A stretch of 42,141 nt of DNA from Hymenobacter roseosalivarius DSM 11622 (GCF_900176135.1 NZ_FWWW01000053.1:1-42141); one strand, 5' to 3'; positions 8,454 to 18,213 are shown, counted from the first letter of the stretch. The notes: a model not told the origin generated them from the letters alone. Numbers and translations: made by a program.

Positions 8454-8673
8454 AAAAGACAGAAACTTTCGGCATTTCGCAACCTAAGTCCTTGAACCCC
8501 GTTAAAGACAGCATAACCGGCTTGAAAGAAAATCGGAGAAGCACGGGAAGTAAAATTGCCGACGATAGGAGCTTCTACTAAGATTGGTTAAACAGCTTAG
8601 TAGTAAAATCAGATTGTCCATCGCACACTTCTTCCTGTTCGCCCCGATTGGAAGGGTAAGTCAGTTATAAAGG

Positions 8674-8704
8674 AAAGCCTCTCGTGATTATTACGGGAGG
8701 CTTT
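8674..8704 (+). terminator. Terminator hairpin
   Basis: AAAGCCTCTCGT pairs with ACGGGAGGCTTT with one G-T wobble around a seven-base loop. It lies 220 bases past the YtxH stop, so it may end a long 3' leader or an unannotated RNA. Confidence 0.8.
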
Positions 8705-8762
8705 CTGATTTTTGTCTGAACCACGGATTTATCGGATGTCACAGATTTTGTAAGCGGCATCT

Positions 8763-8808
8763 AAAGTAAAAAAGCCCCCCAGACTAGTCTGGGGGGCTTT
8801 TTTACTTT
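8763..8808. terminator. Perfectly symmetric bidirectional terminator
   Basis: All 46 bases form one exact palindrome centred on ACTAGT, with C6/G6 blocks flanked by A6 and T6. It ends lysS on the minus strand and would also stop rightward transcription. Confidence 0.92.
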
Positions 8809-8827
8809 ATTGGCAAGCAACTCGGTA

Positions 8828-10336
8828 TTAGTTGTTCTCGGGCTTCATCTGGGGGAAGAAGAGCACGTCCTGAATGGAGTTGGAGTTGGTCATGATCATG
8901 CTTAGGCGGTCGATACCGATGCCCAGACCAGCCGTGGGAGGCATTCCGTACTCTAAGGCCCGCAGGAAATCTTCATCAAGCACCATCGCCTCCACGTCGC
9001 CGCGCTTGCCCAGCTCCAGCTGCTCTTCGAAGCGCTGGCGCTGGTCGATGGGGTCGTTGAGCTCGGAGAAAGCGTTGCAGATTTCTTTGCCGTTGCAGAT
9101 AGCTTCGAAACGCTCAACCAAGCCAGGCTTGGAGCGATGCTTCTTCGCCAGCGGCGACATTTCCACCGGATAATCGGTGATGAATGTAGGCTGAATCAGC
9201 TTGGGCTCGCACAGCTCGCCAAACAGCTCGTCGATAATCTTGGCTTTGCCCATGCTAGGGTCCAGATGTACGTGCAGGGTATGAGCTGTTTCGCGTAGCG
9301 CCGCCTCATCCATGTCGGTGATGTCGATGCCGGTGAAGTGCTGAATGGCTTCGAACATGGTGTAGCGCTGCCAGGGGCGCTGGAAGTTGATGAGGTTGTC
9401 GCCGACCTGTACTTCGGTTTTGCCGTGCAGCTCGAAGGCCACGCGCTCCACCATTTCCTCTACTAGGTCCATCATCCAGTAGTAGTCCTTGTAGGCCACG
9501 TACAGCTCCATCTGAGTAAACTCGGGGTTGTGAAACCGCGACATACCCTCGTTGCGGAAGTCCTTGCTGAACTCATACACGCCATCAAAGCCGCCTACAA
9601 TCAGGCGCTTCAAGTACAGCTCGTTGGCAATGCGCAGATACAGCGTCATGTCCAGCGTGTTGTGAAAGGTCTTGAACGGGCGAGCGGCCGCACCGCCGTA
9701 TAGCGGCTGCAAAATTGGCGTCTCGACCTCCAGATAGCCTTTGTCATTCAAATAGTTGCGCATGGCCTGCACCAGTAACGTCCGCTTGATAAAAGTCTCG
9801 CGCACCTGCGGATTCACTACCATATCCACGTAGCGCTGACGGTAGCGCTGCTCAGGGTCAGTGAAAGCGTCGTAGATCTGACCGTCTTTTTCCTTCACCA
9901 CCGGCAACGGGCGCAGGGCTTTGGACAGCAGCTTGAACTCCGTAACGTGCACCGAAGTCTCACCCACCTGCGTCTTGAACACGCGGCCTTTTACGCCCAC
10001 GAAATCGCCTAAGTCAATCAGTTTTTTGAAAACCGTATTATACAGCTCCTTATTCTCACCGGGGCAGATTTCGTCGCGGTTGATATAGAGCTGAATGCGG
10101 CCCGAAGAGTCCATCAGCTCCGCAAAGGATGCTTTGCCCATTACGCGCTGCGACATGATACGGCCTGCCAGAACTACTTCCTGAAAGTTGTTCAGTTCGG
10201 CGTGATAGTTATCCAGAATCTCTTGCGCAGAGAAATTCACGTCGAACAGCTCGGAGGGGTACGGCTCAATGCCGAGCTTATTTAGCTCGTCGAGCTTGTG
10301 GCGGCGTTGCTGTTCCTGTTCGCTGAGATGGTGCAT
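8828..10336 (-). CDS. lysS: Lysyl-tRNA synthetase, class II
   Basis: A 502-residue cytoplasmic enzyme that charges tRNA-Lys with lysine using ATP. The N-terminal OB-fold anticodon-binding domain (about 50-160) contains [18 protein letters not shown]. The class II catalytic core follows, with motif 2 around [18 protein letters not shown] (about 260) and motif 3 GLGIGIDRL near the C-terminus. Length and motif order match bacterial LysS. It has its own upstream region with a TAACTTCG element (minus strand, 10361-10368) that resembles the Bacteroidota -7 box, and a strong terminator downstream. Confidence 0.97.
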   Translation of the reverse strand: MHHLSEQEQQRRHKLDELNKLGIEPYPSELFDVNFSAQEILDNYHAELNNFQEVVLAGRIMSQRVMGKASFAELMDSSGRIQLYINRDEICPGENKELYNTVFKKLIDLGDFVGVKGRVFKTQVGETSVHVTEFKLLSKALRPLPVVKEKDGQIYDAFTDPEQRYRQRYVDMVVNPQVRETFIKRTLLVQAMRNYLNDKGYLEVETPILQPLYGGAAARPFKTFHNTLDMTLYLRIANELYLKRLIVGGFDGVYEFSKDFRNEGMSRFHNPEFTQMELYVAYKDYYWMMDLVEEMVERVAFELHGKTEVQVGDNLINFQRPWQRYTMFEAIQHFTGIDITDMDEAALRETAHTLHVHLDPSMGKAKIIDELFGELCEPKLIQPTFITDYPVEMSPLAKKHRSKPGLVERFEAICNGKEICNAFSELNDPIDQRQRFEEQLELGKRGDVEAMVLDEDFLRALEYGMPPTAGLGIGIDRLSMIMTNSNSIQDVLFFPQMKPENN

Positions 10337-10460
10337 GGTAATGGGCTTAAAATAAGGCCGCGAAGTTACGCCCGCAGGCTGAATTATATAGAAACAAAAA
10401 GCGCCACTCCAAAGGAGCAGCGCTTAGGTGTATCAGCAGTAAGACGGTAAATAAGACGGA

Positions 10461-11498
10461 TTAAGCTGCGATGTTCATCTGTGCAGGTGCCTCGCCAGTC
10501 AGTAGCGGCTCGATACGGTTGCGCAAACGGTCAGCTACAAAGCTGTGCTGCAAGTGCTTGGGCAGGTCAGCAATAAGCTGTTGGTAGTGCTCCAAGCCTA
10601 CGGCCTTAGCCACATAGCTTTCGTGAATACCATTGAGGTAGCTCACGATGTTCAGCAAGGACTGGTGGAAGAGCTTGAAATCAATCTCGGCCTCCACGTA
10701 GCGCTCGATCTCACGGCTGGTCTGCGAGATACGCAGGCGGCTGAGCAGATCAAAGATGGTAGTGTAGCCTAAGCGCCACGTAATCTGCTGCCAATGCTGT
10801 GGCGTCCACTTATCCAGCACCTTGCCGGTCTTCTGGCTGCGCAATGCGGTATTAGGGTTCGCTTGCACCTGCTGACGCGTGATCTGGGCCTTCATCTTGC
10901 GCGTGGTACGCAGGAACTGCCCGATCTGAGCCTGGGCTTCAATCTCTTTGCCCGCGATGTGCAAGCCGGCCTTGTAGCCCGCCAACGGCAGACGATGGAT
11001 GCTGAAGTCGCCGTAAGCCCCAGCCGAGTAGAACGACACTGGCCGTGGGTACGCATTGCGTACTACCAAACGGCCTACTTCCCGCTGTATCAGCGAAGAA
11101 TTGTTGGAGCGCACGCCGGTAGTGTACAGAAACGCCTGCAAACCCGACAGAATAGTATGATACGCCTGTGGAAATGTCCAGTGCAGGGCATTACGCAGGT
11201 AATCCTCGTCGCCTAGCTCAGCGGTGGCACGCAGGGCGTACTCCGTGCTCCAGCAGGCGTGCAGGAGCTTGGTGATATTCGGGAGGTCGGCGTCGGTCAG
11301 CTCGGCCTGATGCGCCCGGAAATAGGGCAAGTGCTGCAAGCCGCCGGTCGCGTCGTCGTTCTCCTGAATGTGGTAGTTTATGGCAAAGAAATAGTTGAGA
11401 AAAACCTGGGCAGGAATCGATTTGCGCCACTTTTCCTCGGCTTGCCGCTGCTCGTCCGTCACGAGCGGAATGATGTTGTTCTCTAATATCGTCGTCAT
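10461..11498 (-). CDS. Uncharacterised 345-residue cytoplasmic protein
   Basis: I do not recognise this protein. The best start is ATG 11498 (MTTILENN), eight codons inside the longest frame. There is no signal peptide or membrane helix. The sequence is rich in His, Gln, Leu and Arg and looks largely helical; near residue 190-230 is a basic stretch (TTRKMKAQITRQQVQ) and the C-terminal third reads like a helical bundle (SREIERYVEAEIDFKLFHQS). It is a single-gene transcript between lysS and the Prc-type protease. Codon use matches the neighbours, so it is probably a lineage gene rather than a recent arrival. Confidence 0.75.
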   Translation of the reverse strand: MTTILENNIIPLVTDEQRQAEEKWRKSIPAQVFLNYFFAINYHIQENDDATGGLQHLPYFRAHQAELTDADLPNITKLLHACWSTEYALRATAELGDEDYLRNALHWTFPQAYHTILSGLQAFLYTTGVRSNNSSLIQREVGRLVVRNAYPRPVSFYSAGAYGDFSIHRLPLAGYKAGLHIAGKEIEAQAQIGQFLRTTRKMKAQITRQQVQANPNTALRSQKTGKVLDKWTPQHWQQITWRLGYTTIFDLLSRLRISQTSREIERYVEAEIDFKLFHQSLLNIVSYLNGIHESYVAKAVGLEHYQQLIADLPKHLQHSFVADRLRNRIEPLLTGEAPAQMNIAA

Positions 11499-11672
11499 GC
11501 AAAATAAACAGCAGAGAACCACTCAGAGTTGCATATTTGCTAAAAATAATTGCCAACATTATTGTTTATCAACGACCTGATAATCAAGTTTTTAAATACA
11601 AAAAATATCCCTAGCTCAACTGTTGTTTTTAAAGTCTATTTACTAATTTAGTTGTCATTAATATTGAGATAT

Positions 11673-11710
11673 AAAAAAATCCCCCCAGAATAGCTCTGGG
11701 GGGCTTTTTT
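11673..11710 (-). terminator. Terminator after the Prc-type protease gene
   Basis: AAAAAATCCCCCCAGA and TCTGGGGGGCTTTTTT pair around ATAGC with one mismatch. The hairpin sits 30 bases past the protease stop on the minus strand. Confidence 0.88.
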
Positions 11711-11740
11711 AGTAAGCTCAGTGAGAGAACCGTAAGATGC

Positions 11741-13894
11741 CTAGATCTGGTCTTTTACCACGGCTACAGCTTCACGCAAGGTGATGTCTTTTTTCAGGTT
11801 GCGGGTGAAGCGGGTAGCGCGGTTCACTTGCACCGTATCGGAGCCTAACTGGCGCAGATCGGCGGTTAAAGGAGCAATGTTAAGCGGCTGGGCCGCTTTT
11901 TGCAGCTGCTCGTACTTATCCGACTCTGCTTTGGCCAACAACTGCTCGGCGCGGTAGGTATCCAATTTCAGGCTTACCATCGTATCGTTCTTCCGCTTGA
12001 TCATGCGTTGCACCATACCGTTAATCAGCTTAAAGCTTTCGCTGTTGTCTACGCGCTTCTTGCTGGCCTCGCTTAGCTTGGCTACGGCCGGGGCACCGCT
12101 CCAAGGGCGGTAGCGAGCAGGGCTGATCTCGTCCCACTTCAGTGGGTAATCAGACTCTTTCTCACCCTGGTCGAGGTAGCTGTACAAGTCGGGCAGAATA
12201 ATGTCTGGCACCACACCTTTAAACTGCGTCGAACCGCCGTTGATCCGGTAAAACTTCTGGGTTGTCAGCTTCAGCGAGCCGAAAGGCTTGATGTTGTTGA
12301 ACTCGGCGGGCATTGCGTCGTCCAGGTCGAAAATGCGCTGTACCGTGCCTTTGCCATAAGTGCTGGCGGAGCCCATTATGATGCCCCGCTTATAGTCTTG
12401 GATAGCGGCGGCCAAAATCTCGGAAGCCGAAGCGCTGTACTTGTTCACCAGTACTACCAGCGGACCAGAGTACTGTACGCGGGGGTCACGGTCGTTCAGG
12501 ATGTTGGGAGCGCCCTGGCTGGAGCGAACCTGCACCACGGGACCATTCTCCACAAAGAGGCCGGCCATTTCCACCGCGTCCTGCAAAGAGCCCCCACCAT
12601 TCGAGCGCAAGTCAAGCACCACACCCTGTACATTCTCTTTGGTAAGCTTTTCCAGCTCCTTCTTCACGTCGGTGGCACTGCTACGACCACCATTGTCATT
12701 AAAGTCAGCATAGAAGCCGGGCAAACGGATATAGCCTACTTTTTTGCCATTATCATCAATGGTGGCTGATTTGGCGAAGGTTTCTTCGATAATTACCACA
12801 TCACGAACAATCGGGATAACCTGAGTACTGCCGTCGGTTTTCTTTACCGTCAGGCGTACTTCCGTGCCTTTTTTGCCTTTGATCAGCGCTACCGCCTTAT
12901 CCAGGCGCAGGCCTTCTACTGAAACCGGCTCGGCCGCGCCCTGGGCCACGCGCATAATAATGTCGCCGGCTTTCAAATCACCTTGACGATACGAAGCACT
13001 GCCCGGAATTAGATCGGATACTTTAATCTGCCCATCTTTTTCCTGTAAGGAAGCACCAATACCTTCAAATTGACCAGTCATCTGCTCATCGAATTTGTCT
13101 TTGTCGCGGGGGGCAAAATATTCGGTGTGAGGATCATACGTGTTGGCAATGACGTTGGCATAGAGCGCTAAGCGCTCTGGGTCATCCGTCTGCATCATAT
13201 CCTGAAACTGGCTGTCGAAGTATTTCAGCACGCGCTTGCGGGCTTCAATCTCCATTTCAGCGGGCGTACGATACGGCTCATTAGGAACTACAACAGCAGT
13301 TTTGCTAATGGAAGCCGTCGGCGCTGACGCTTTCTCTTTACGCTTGGCCTGCTCATCCATCATCTCCGAAACCCGCGACATCGTCTGGTATTTCAGATAC
13401 TTGCGCCACTCTTCGCGCTGAGCCGCTTTGTCGGCCGCGAAGGTCATCTTATCGGGTTCAGTCTCAAACGACTCTTCCTTCGTGAAGTCGAAGGGCTGCG
13501 TCAGAACCTCGCGATATATTCCCTGCACATCTTTCATCCGCTGGTTCAGGAGCTGTGTGCTCAGGTCCAGAAACTCATGGGTGCCAGCCTTAACCTGGTC
13601 GTCAATAGCCGTCTGGTACTTGCGGAGCTGGGCTATATCCGGCTGTAGCAAAAATTTCTTATTGTAATCGATGCGCTTCAGGTATAAATCGAACACCCGC
13701 TTGGAAAAAGTGTCGTCTACTTTTTCCGGTTGGTAATGGGCTACAGTTAGGCCCTGAAGCATGGCCTTGATGAGAACTTCATCTTTTTGCGGTGCCCTGG
13801 CGTCGGTGCGTCGATAGAGCTTGTAAGAAGCAAGCACAAAGATGGCCATCACCAGCGAGGCATAAAGCCCTATTTTCAAGCGGGGAGAAGACAT
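11741..13894 (-). CDS. Carboxy-terminal processing protease, S41 family (Prc/Tsp type)
   Basis: A 717-residue envelope protease that clips exported proteins at their C-termini. The N-terminus has an uncleaved-looking membrane anchor (about 7-25). A long N-terminal domain precedes a PDZ domain (about 260-345) and then the S41 catalytic domain, with the serine in YSASASEI (about 486-493) and the lysine of the Ser-Lys dyad in YGKGTVQ (about 515). A C-terminal extension (about 570-717) matches the layout of the long Prc form rather than the short CtpA form. The catalytic residues are intact. Single-gene unit with a strong terminator. Confidence 0.93.
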   Translation of the reverse strand: MSSPRLKIGLYASLVMAIFVLASYKLYRRTDARAPQKDEVLIKAMLQGLTVAHYQPEKVDDTFSKRVFDLYLKRIDYNKKFLLQPDIAQLRKYQTAIDDQVKAGTHEFLDLSTQLLNQRMKDVQGIYREVLTQPFDFTKEESFETEPDKMTFAADKAAQREEWRKYLKYQTMSRVSEMMDEQAKRKEKASAPTASISKTAVVVPNEPYRTPAEMEIEARKRVLKYFDSQFQDMMQTDDPERLALYANVIANTYDPHTEYFAPRDKDKFDEQMTGQFEGIGASLQEKDGQIKVSDLIPGSASYRQGDLKAGDIIMRVAQGAAEPVSVEGLRLDKAVALIKGKKGTEVRLTVKKTDGSTQVIPIVRDVVIIEETFAKSATIDDNGKKVGYIRLPGFYADFNDNGGRSSATDVKKELEKLTKENVQGVVLDLRSNGGGSLQDAVEMAGLFVENGPVVQVRSSQGAPNILNDRDPRVQYSGPLVVLVNKYSASASEILAAAIQDYKRGIIMGSASTYGKGTVQRIFDLDDAMPAEFNNIKPFGSLKLTTQKFYRINGGSTQFKGVVPDIILPDLYSYLDQGEKESDYPLKWDEISPARYRPWSGAPAVAKLSEASKKRVDNSESFKLINGMVQRMIKRKNDTMVSLKLDTYRAEQLLAKAESDKYEQLQKAAQPLNIAPLTADLRQLGSDTVQVNRATRFTRNLKKDITLREAVAVVKDQI

Positions 13895-14244
13895 GGAATC
13901 AGCGTGAAATGAAGAAAATCAAAAGGAAACGAAATACGATCCGCTACTCAGCTACCTAGTCTGGGACCGGCTATAAGCACAAAACGCTAGCCATTGGCAA
14001 ATAAGTGCCCAAAATCAAAGGAAAGGAAGCGAGTCCTCTGCTGAGGTTGCACCGCGCTGGACGAGCAAAACTGCCACAAGCAGCTACAGATACGCAGTAG
14101 AATACCATTTGGATAAGTAAACCAAGGCATTATAGTTAAAATAAGGCAGCAGGTTTTTAAGCCCGTACTTATGTTTAACAAAAAAGCCCCCTCCGGGTTG
14201 GAGGGGCTTTTTTGTTAAACAATAGGTAGCTGCAAAAACAGCTA
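13895..14244. other. 350-base gap between protease and stress-protein genes
   Basis: Nothing beyond a terminator (14173-14220) is supported. A 64-codon open frame on the minus strand (13987-14181) has no protein-like features and overlaps the terminator, so I do not call it. The right half presumably holds the leader of the protease gene. Confidence 0.5.
14173..14220 (-). terminator. Terminator after the stress-protein gene
   Basis: GTTTAACAAAAAAGCCCC with TCC pairs with GGAGGGGCTTTTTTGTTAAAC around GGGTT, with one bulged C. Near-symmetric and able to act in both directions. Confidence 0.92.
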
Positions 14245-15066
14245 CTAGTAGCGACGAACCCGGTCGCCATTATGGCGACGGAACTCCTCTTCAAAATACT
14301 TGGCGTCTTCATCGTTGCGGGGCTTTACGCCCATTACGATACCGCCCTGCTTGATGTCACTTTCGTACTCGGCAGCGTGCTCCTCTGGGATACCCGAGCC
14401 TACTAAGGCACCTACCAGGCCACCCGTCAGACCACCGGCGCCAGCACCAGCCAACGCGGCGGCAATCGGGCCAGCGATGATGAGGCCCAAGCCAGGCAGT
14501 GCAACTGAGGTGCCAATAGCGGCAATAGCGCCAATTACAGCACCAGCGGTACCACCGATGGCCGAGCCTACGCCAGCACCTTCCATAGCTTTGTCGCCTA
14601 AGTCGGTATCAGCCGTATTGTCGCCAAAATGCTTTTTGCGGGTCTCATCCGACATCAATAGGTTCACGTCATCCTTGTTATAACCACGCGATGACATCGA
14701 GTTGTAAGCACGCTCAGCGCTATCGCGGTCGCGGAAAGAGCTGGTCATCATGCCGCTACCTTTGCTAGAGTCGTAAGGCTGGCCAGTTACGGCGTGCGCA
14801 GCGTGGTCGGCAGTGTTCTGAATACCATCAATGCCACGGCCTACTACTGCACCAGCGGTGCCAGCTGCAGCGGTACCCTTAGCAGTGGCGCTAAAGTCGT
14901 CACCTTCTACATTCGAGCTTCCAGTGCTGGAGTTGCCCATGTTGCCGCTAGAAGTAGTATCACCCGACGTACTGTTGCTCATGCCAGTACCAGCTGAGCC
15001 AGTTCCGTAGTTAGCGCCTGAGCCTGTTCCAGTATTCGTGGGGTTGTTGCTGTTGTTCGTTTCCAT
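14245..15066 (-). CDS. Glycine-zipper general stress protein (YflT-like)
   Basis: A 273-residue protein in three parts. Residues 1-60 are low-complexity Asn/Gly/Ser/Thr. Residues about 105-145 (MTSSFRDRDSAERAYNSMSS and DDVNLLMSDETRKKHF) resemble the small alpha/beta fold of heat-induced YflT/general stress 17M proteins. Residues about 160-230 are Gly/Ala zipper repeats (GSAIGGTAGAVIGAI, GGLTGGLVGALVG), expected to pack in the membrane. The end (EEHAAEYESDIKQGGIVMGV) resembles the second half of the stress domain, split by the zipper. Its job is not known; membrane stress is a guess from the family. Confidence 0.83.
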   Translation of the reverse strand: METNNSNNPTNTGTGSGANYGTGSAGTGMSNSTSGDTTSSGNMGNSSTGSSNVEGDDFSATAKGTAAAGTAGAVVGRGIDGIQNTADHAAHAVTGQPYDSSKGSGMMTSSFRDRDSAERAYNSMSSRGYNKDDVNLLMSDETRKKHFGDNTADTDLGDKAMEGAGVGSAIGGTAGAVIGAIAAIGTSVALPGLGLIIAGPIAAALAGAGAGGLTGGLVGALVGSGIPEEHAAEYESDIKQGGIVMGVKPRNDEDAKYFEEEFRRHNGDRVRRY

Positions 15067-15267
15067 TTGGTTAGGTAGATTAGATTGTGGTAAAGGGAGA
15101 GTTTGGCCAGCAGCAGAGGCTTTAAAAACAAAAGCGCCCGACTAGCCAGTTGAATAGCTAAACGGCGCGCTTAGGATAGGGGTTACAGAAATTTCTGTAT
15201 AGCTTCTATTCTATCTTCAGATTTTGGTCTATTTCAGCCTATAGATGAGCTAGCTGTTCAGCCAGAA

Positions 15268-15636
15268 TCAGCCAAACTGCTCATAATTGGCATCTATCTG
15301 CCAAAACTCCCGACACTCGTAGCGGAGATTTTTTAAAAATTCCGGATCTTGCTTTAAGGTGCGCCACTCCCCCAATCCCAGCCGTTCGCACAGCTTAAAG
15401 AAGGAATCGCCTTGCCCTTTTGAGCCAGCCACTTTTACCAGGCAACTCAGAATAGGACGCCCACTGTGATATTCCTTCTCTGAGATCTCGCCTAGAATCT
15501 CATTCAACCGCGCCTTTTCGTGCGAAATTTCCAGATTGAGGCCTAGCTCGGCTTCCTGCACCAAATTCAGGTAGCTGGTGGTACCTACCTGGTGGCGGGC
15601 AAATCGAATTAGGTGGCTGCGGACACGAGCATTCAT
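15268..15636 (-). CDS. Small hypothetical protein, about 122 residues
   Basis: The likely start is ATG 15636 (MNARVRSHLIRFARHQ), 13 codons inside the longest frame. The protein is basic and soluble, with no signal peptide. A stretch about 65-100 (GRPILSCLVKVAGSKGQGDSFFKLCERLGLGEW) looks conserved in style, but I cannot assign a family. It sits alone between the stress protein and proline dehydrogenase genes on the same strand. Confidence 0.7.
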   Translation of the reverse strand: MNARVRSHLIRFARHQVGTTSYLNLVQEAELGLNLEISHEKARLNEILGEISEKEYHSGRPILSCLVKVAGSKGQGDSFFKLCERLGLGEWRTLKQDPEFLKNLRYECREFWQIDANYEQFG

Positions 15637-15759
15637 TGGAACAACGGGGAGTGGGCGGGCGGAAAATTTCAGCAATGTACCATTCTAACTGAATATACCA
15701 GAGCAGTACAGGGCCCGTGAACCAAAATTGTGCCGACGTGCAACCACCTTTTGTACGTC

Positions 15760-16950
15760 CTATTTTTTGCTCTTGCGTCGGGCAATTTCTCTTTGAATAA
15801 GCGAAAACTCCCGACTGCTTTGACCCGCAATGGCAGTATTTTCGTCGGCGCGGCGTAGCAGGTAAGGCATCACTGCCTCTACCGGGCCGTAAGGCACATA
15901 TTTGGCCGTGTTGTAGCCTGCGTTGGCTAGGTTGTAGCTTAGGTTATCGCTCATGCCGTAGAGCTGCGCAAACCAGACGCGGGTATCCTGGGGCCGCAGG
16001 TTGTGCTCCTGCATCAGCTTCGTGAGCAGCAGGGAACTGGCCTCGTTGTGGGTGCCGGCACAAATGCTGATACGGTCGACGTGAGCCATGCAGAAGCGCA
16101 GCGACTCATTATAGAGTTGGTCGGTAGCTTCTTTGGTGGGGTTGATGGGGTTTTGGTAGCCGCGCTGGGCCGCCGTGCGGCTCTCCTTTTCCATGTAAGC
16201 ACCACGCACCAATTTGCCCCCCAGATAGTACCCGTCGCGCTTAGCGGTTTCACAGGCTTGCTCAATGGCCTCTAGTCGGTCGTGGCGGTAAAGCTGATAG
16301 GTGTTCCAAACGATGGCCGACTCCTGGTTGTATTTGGCCATCATTTCATAGGCCAACATATCAATCGTTTCCTGAAACCAGCTTTCCTCCGCGTCCACGA
16401 ACACGCGCACGCCATACTGGTGAGCACGGGCGCAAATGGCATCAATCCGTGCCCTGGAGCGCTCATAGCTGGCTTGCTCTGCCTGATTCAGCGTCTGTTT
16501 GGCCTGCACCTTTTCCAGGATAGCGCTGTCGGCTAAGCCTGTTACTTTAAATACGGAGAAGGGAATATGCGTAGAGCGATGGGCCATGTCAATGGTGGCC
16601 AGAATCTCGTCGCGGGTGTGGTCGAAGCTTTTGTCGCTGCCCTCGCCCTCCACCGAATAGTCGAGGATGGTGCCGATGTTGTAGCGACCCAGCTCCTCAA
16701 TTACGGGCAGACATTCCTGAATGTTCTCGCCGCCGCAGAACTGCTCGAAGATGGTTTTCTTGATCAGAAACTTAACCGGCAGGCCCCATTTGAGCGCCGT
16801 TTTCATCATGCCACCACCAGCTTTCACCAGTGTATTATTGTTCATAGCCGCAAATAGAGCATACATCTGGCGCAATTCGGCATCAGACTTGGAGGCAAAG
16901 GCGACGGCGGTATCGTTGAAGGAAAGGGCTGGGGCGTGGGTGGCTAGCAT
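15760..16950 (-). CDS. Proline dehydrogenase
   Basis: A 396-residue FAD-dependent enzyme that oxidises proline to pyrroline-5-carboxylate, the first step of proline use as carbon and nitrogen. The single-domain length fits the monofunctional form found in Bacteroidota, not the fused PutA. The beta/alpha barrel carries typical family stretches: LDYSVEGEG (about 117), VFVDAEESWFQETID (about 210), GYYLGGKLVRGAYMEKE (about 260) with the substrate-binding arginine region, and YLLRRADENTAI near the end. The second enzyme of the pathway is not in the window. It is transcribed away from the aromatic operon. Confidence 0.93.
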   Translation of the reverse strand: MLATHAPALSFNDTAVAFASKSDAELRQMYALFAAMNNNTLVKAGGGMMKTALKWGLPVKFLIKKTIFEQFCGGENIQECLPVIEELGRYNIGTILDYSVEGEGSDKSFDHTRDEILATIDMAHRSTHIPFSVFKVTGLADSAILEKVQAKQTLNQAEQASYERSRARIDAICARAHQYGVRVFVDAEESWFQETIDMLAYEMMAKYNQESAIVWNTYQLYRHDRLEAIEQACETAKRDGYYLGGKLVRGAYMEKESRTAAQRGYQNPINPTKEATDQLYNESLRFCMAHVDRISICAGTHNEASSLLLTKLMQEHNLRPQDTRVWFAQLYGMSDNLSYNLANAGYNTAKYVPYGPVEAVMPYLLRRADENTAIAGQSSREFSLIQREIARRKSKK

Positions 16951-16959
16951 AGAGCGGGT

Positions 16960-17013
16960 GGTTTTTAAACAACGCTTTTGGGTGGGCGAAGATAGGTTTT
17001 AAACAACGTTTTG
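16960..17013. promoter_or_regulatory. Direct repeat in the divergent proline dehydrogenase/aromatic promoter region
   Basis: Two near-identical words, GGTTTTTAAACAACGCTTTTG (16960-16980, 21 bases, written here in two pieces: GGTTTTTAAACAACG and CTTTTG) and GGTTTTAAACAACGTTTTG (16995-17013), lie 35 bases apart between the divergent genes. Between them a TATCTTCG element (minus strand, 16987-16994) resembles the -7 box for proline dehydrogenase. They may be operator sites. Confidence 0.5.
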
Positions 17014-17115
17014 ACCCGCGGAGTTACCTTGCGGCCGGCTCTTTTTCCGATACCCTTACCTGAGGAGCTGGGGGGCTTTTTGCACCCGCCCGCTACCGAA
17101 CCCGCGTTTATTTTC

Positions 17116-18213
17116 ATGGCTACTTCTTCTGCTACTACTTTTTTTACCCGCCTGCTCGCCAACAAAGGGCTGCCGCTATTAATAGCCGGGCCATGCAGCG
17201 CCGAAACCGAAGATCAGGTGCTCACCACCGCCCGCGCCCTGAAGGCGATGGGCCAGGTAGACCTGTTTCGCTCGGGCGTTTGGAAGCCGCGCACCAAGCC
17301 CGGTGGGTTTGAGGGCATGGGCCCCACCGCGCTGCCCTGGTTGCAGCGGGTGCGCGAGGAAGTAGGCTTGCCCGTAACCATAGAGGTAGCCACGCCCCGC
17401 CACGTAGAGGACGCCCTGCGCCACGGCATTGACGTGCTTTGGATTGGGGCTCGAACTACAGTCAATCCCTTTGCCGTGCAGGAGTTAGCTGATGCTTTGG
17501 CCGGCACGGGCGTGCCCGTAATGGTTAAAAACCCGGTGAACCCCGACGTGGCGTTGTGGGCCGGTGCTTTAGAGCGATTGGAGCGCGTGGGCATCACCGA
17601 TCTGGCTGCTATTCACCGCGGGTTCAGCACGTTTGCACCCTCGCGCTACCGAAATTCTCCCACCTGGCAGCTGGCTTTTGAGTTGAAAGCGCGCTTTCCG
17701 CAAGTGCCGCTTGTTTGCGACCCTAGTCACATCAGCGGCCGACGCGACCTGATTCTGCCCGTCTCGCAAAAAGCCCTCGACCTAGACTACGATGGCTTAA
17801 TGATTGAAACGCACCCCGACCCAGATCATGCTCTTTCCGACGCGGCGCAGCAAGTAACGCCGGCCCGGTTGGCCGAGATTTTAATGGAGCTGAAATACCG
17901 TTACCGTTCCTCTAACAACGCCGATTTCCTGAATAAAGCCGAGGAGCTGCGTCAGCAAATTGATACGGCCGACCGCGAGTTGATGGAGGCGTTGGCCGCG
18001 CGCATGGCGTTGGTAGAGCAGCTGGCCGAATACAAAAAGGAAAACAACGTGAAGATTTTGCAGATGGACCGCTGGCAGGAAATCTTTACGTCGCGGCGGG
18101 AGTGGGGGGCAAAATTGCGGCTGAATGATCCGTTTGTGGCCAAACTCTATGAGCTTATTCACCTGGAAAGCATCCGTAAGCAAACCGAAGTAATGAACCA
18201 GAACCCGGAATAG
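17116..18213 (+). CDS. Bifunctional 3-deoxy-7-phosphoheptulonate synthase / chorismate mutase
   Basis: About 365 residues from ATG 17116 (MATSSATTFF); a longer frame exists but its leader is unlikely. The N-terminal 260 residues are a DAHP synthase of the KDO8P-synthase-like type (IAGPCSAETEDQ, WKPRTKPGGFEGMG, CDPSHISGRRD), which joins PEP and erythrose 4-phosphate to start the shikimate pathway. The last 100 residues are an AroQ-type helical chorismate mutase (LRQQIDTADRELMEALAARM, VEQLAEYKKENN), converting chorismate to prephenate. In other bacteria this fusion lets prephenate control flux. First gene of an operon with aroB and aroA. Confidence 0.95.
   Translation: MATSSATTFFTRLLANKGLPLLIAGPCSAETEDQVLTTARALKAMGQVDLFRSGVWKPRTKPGGFEGMGPTALPWLQRVREEVGLPVTIEVATPRHVEDALRHGIDVLWIGARTTVNPFAVQELADALAGTGVPVMVKNPVNPDVALWAGALERLERVGITDLAAIHRGFSTFAPSRYRNSPTWQLAFELKARFPQVPLVCDPSHISGRRDLILPVSQKALDLDYDGLMIETHPDPDHALSDAAQQVTPARLAEILMELKYRYRSSNNADFLNKAEELRQQIDTADRELMEALAARMALVEQLAEYKKENNVKILQMDRWQEIFTSRREWGAKLRLNDPFVAKLYELIHLESIRKQTEVMNQNPE

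Larger units (their letters stand above)
8454..8827. other. 374-base gap between YtxH and lysS genes
   Basis: I see no credible gene in this gap. Its second half holds two terminator hairpins (8674-8704 and 8763-8808). The stretch 8461-8660 has no recognised structure; a small RNA ending at the first hairpin is possible but unsupported. Confidence 0.5.

Noticed and set aside
13987..14181. 64-codon minus-strand frame between the protease and stress-protein genes
   Set aside because: No signal, motif or ribosome site, and it overlaps a terminator.
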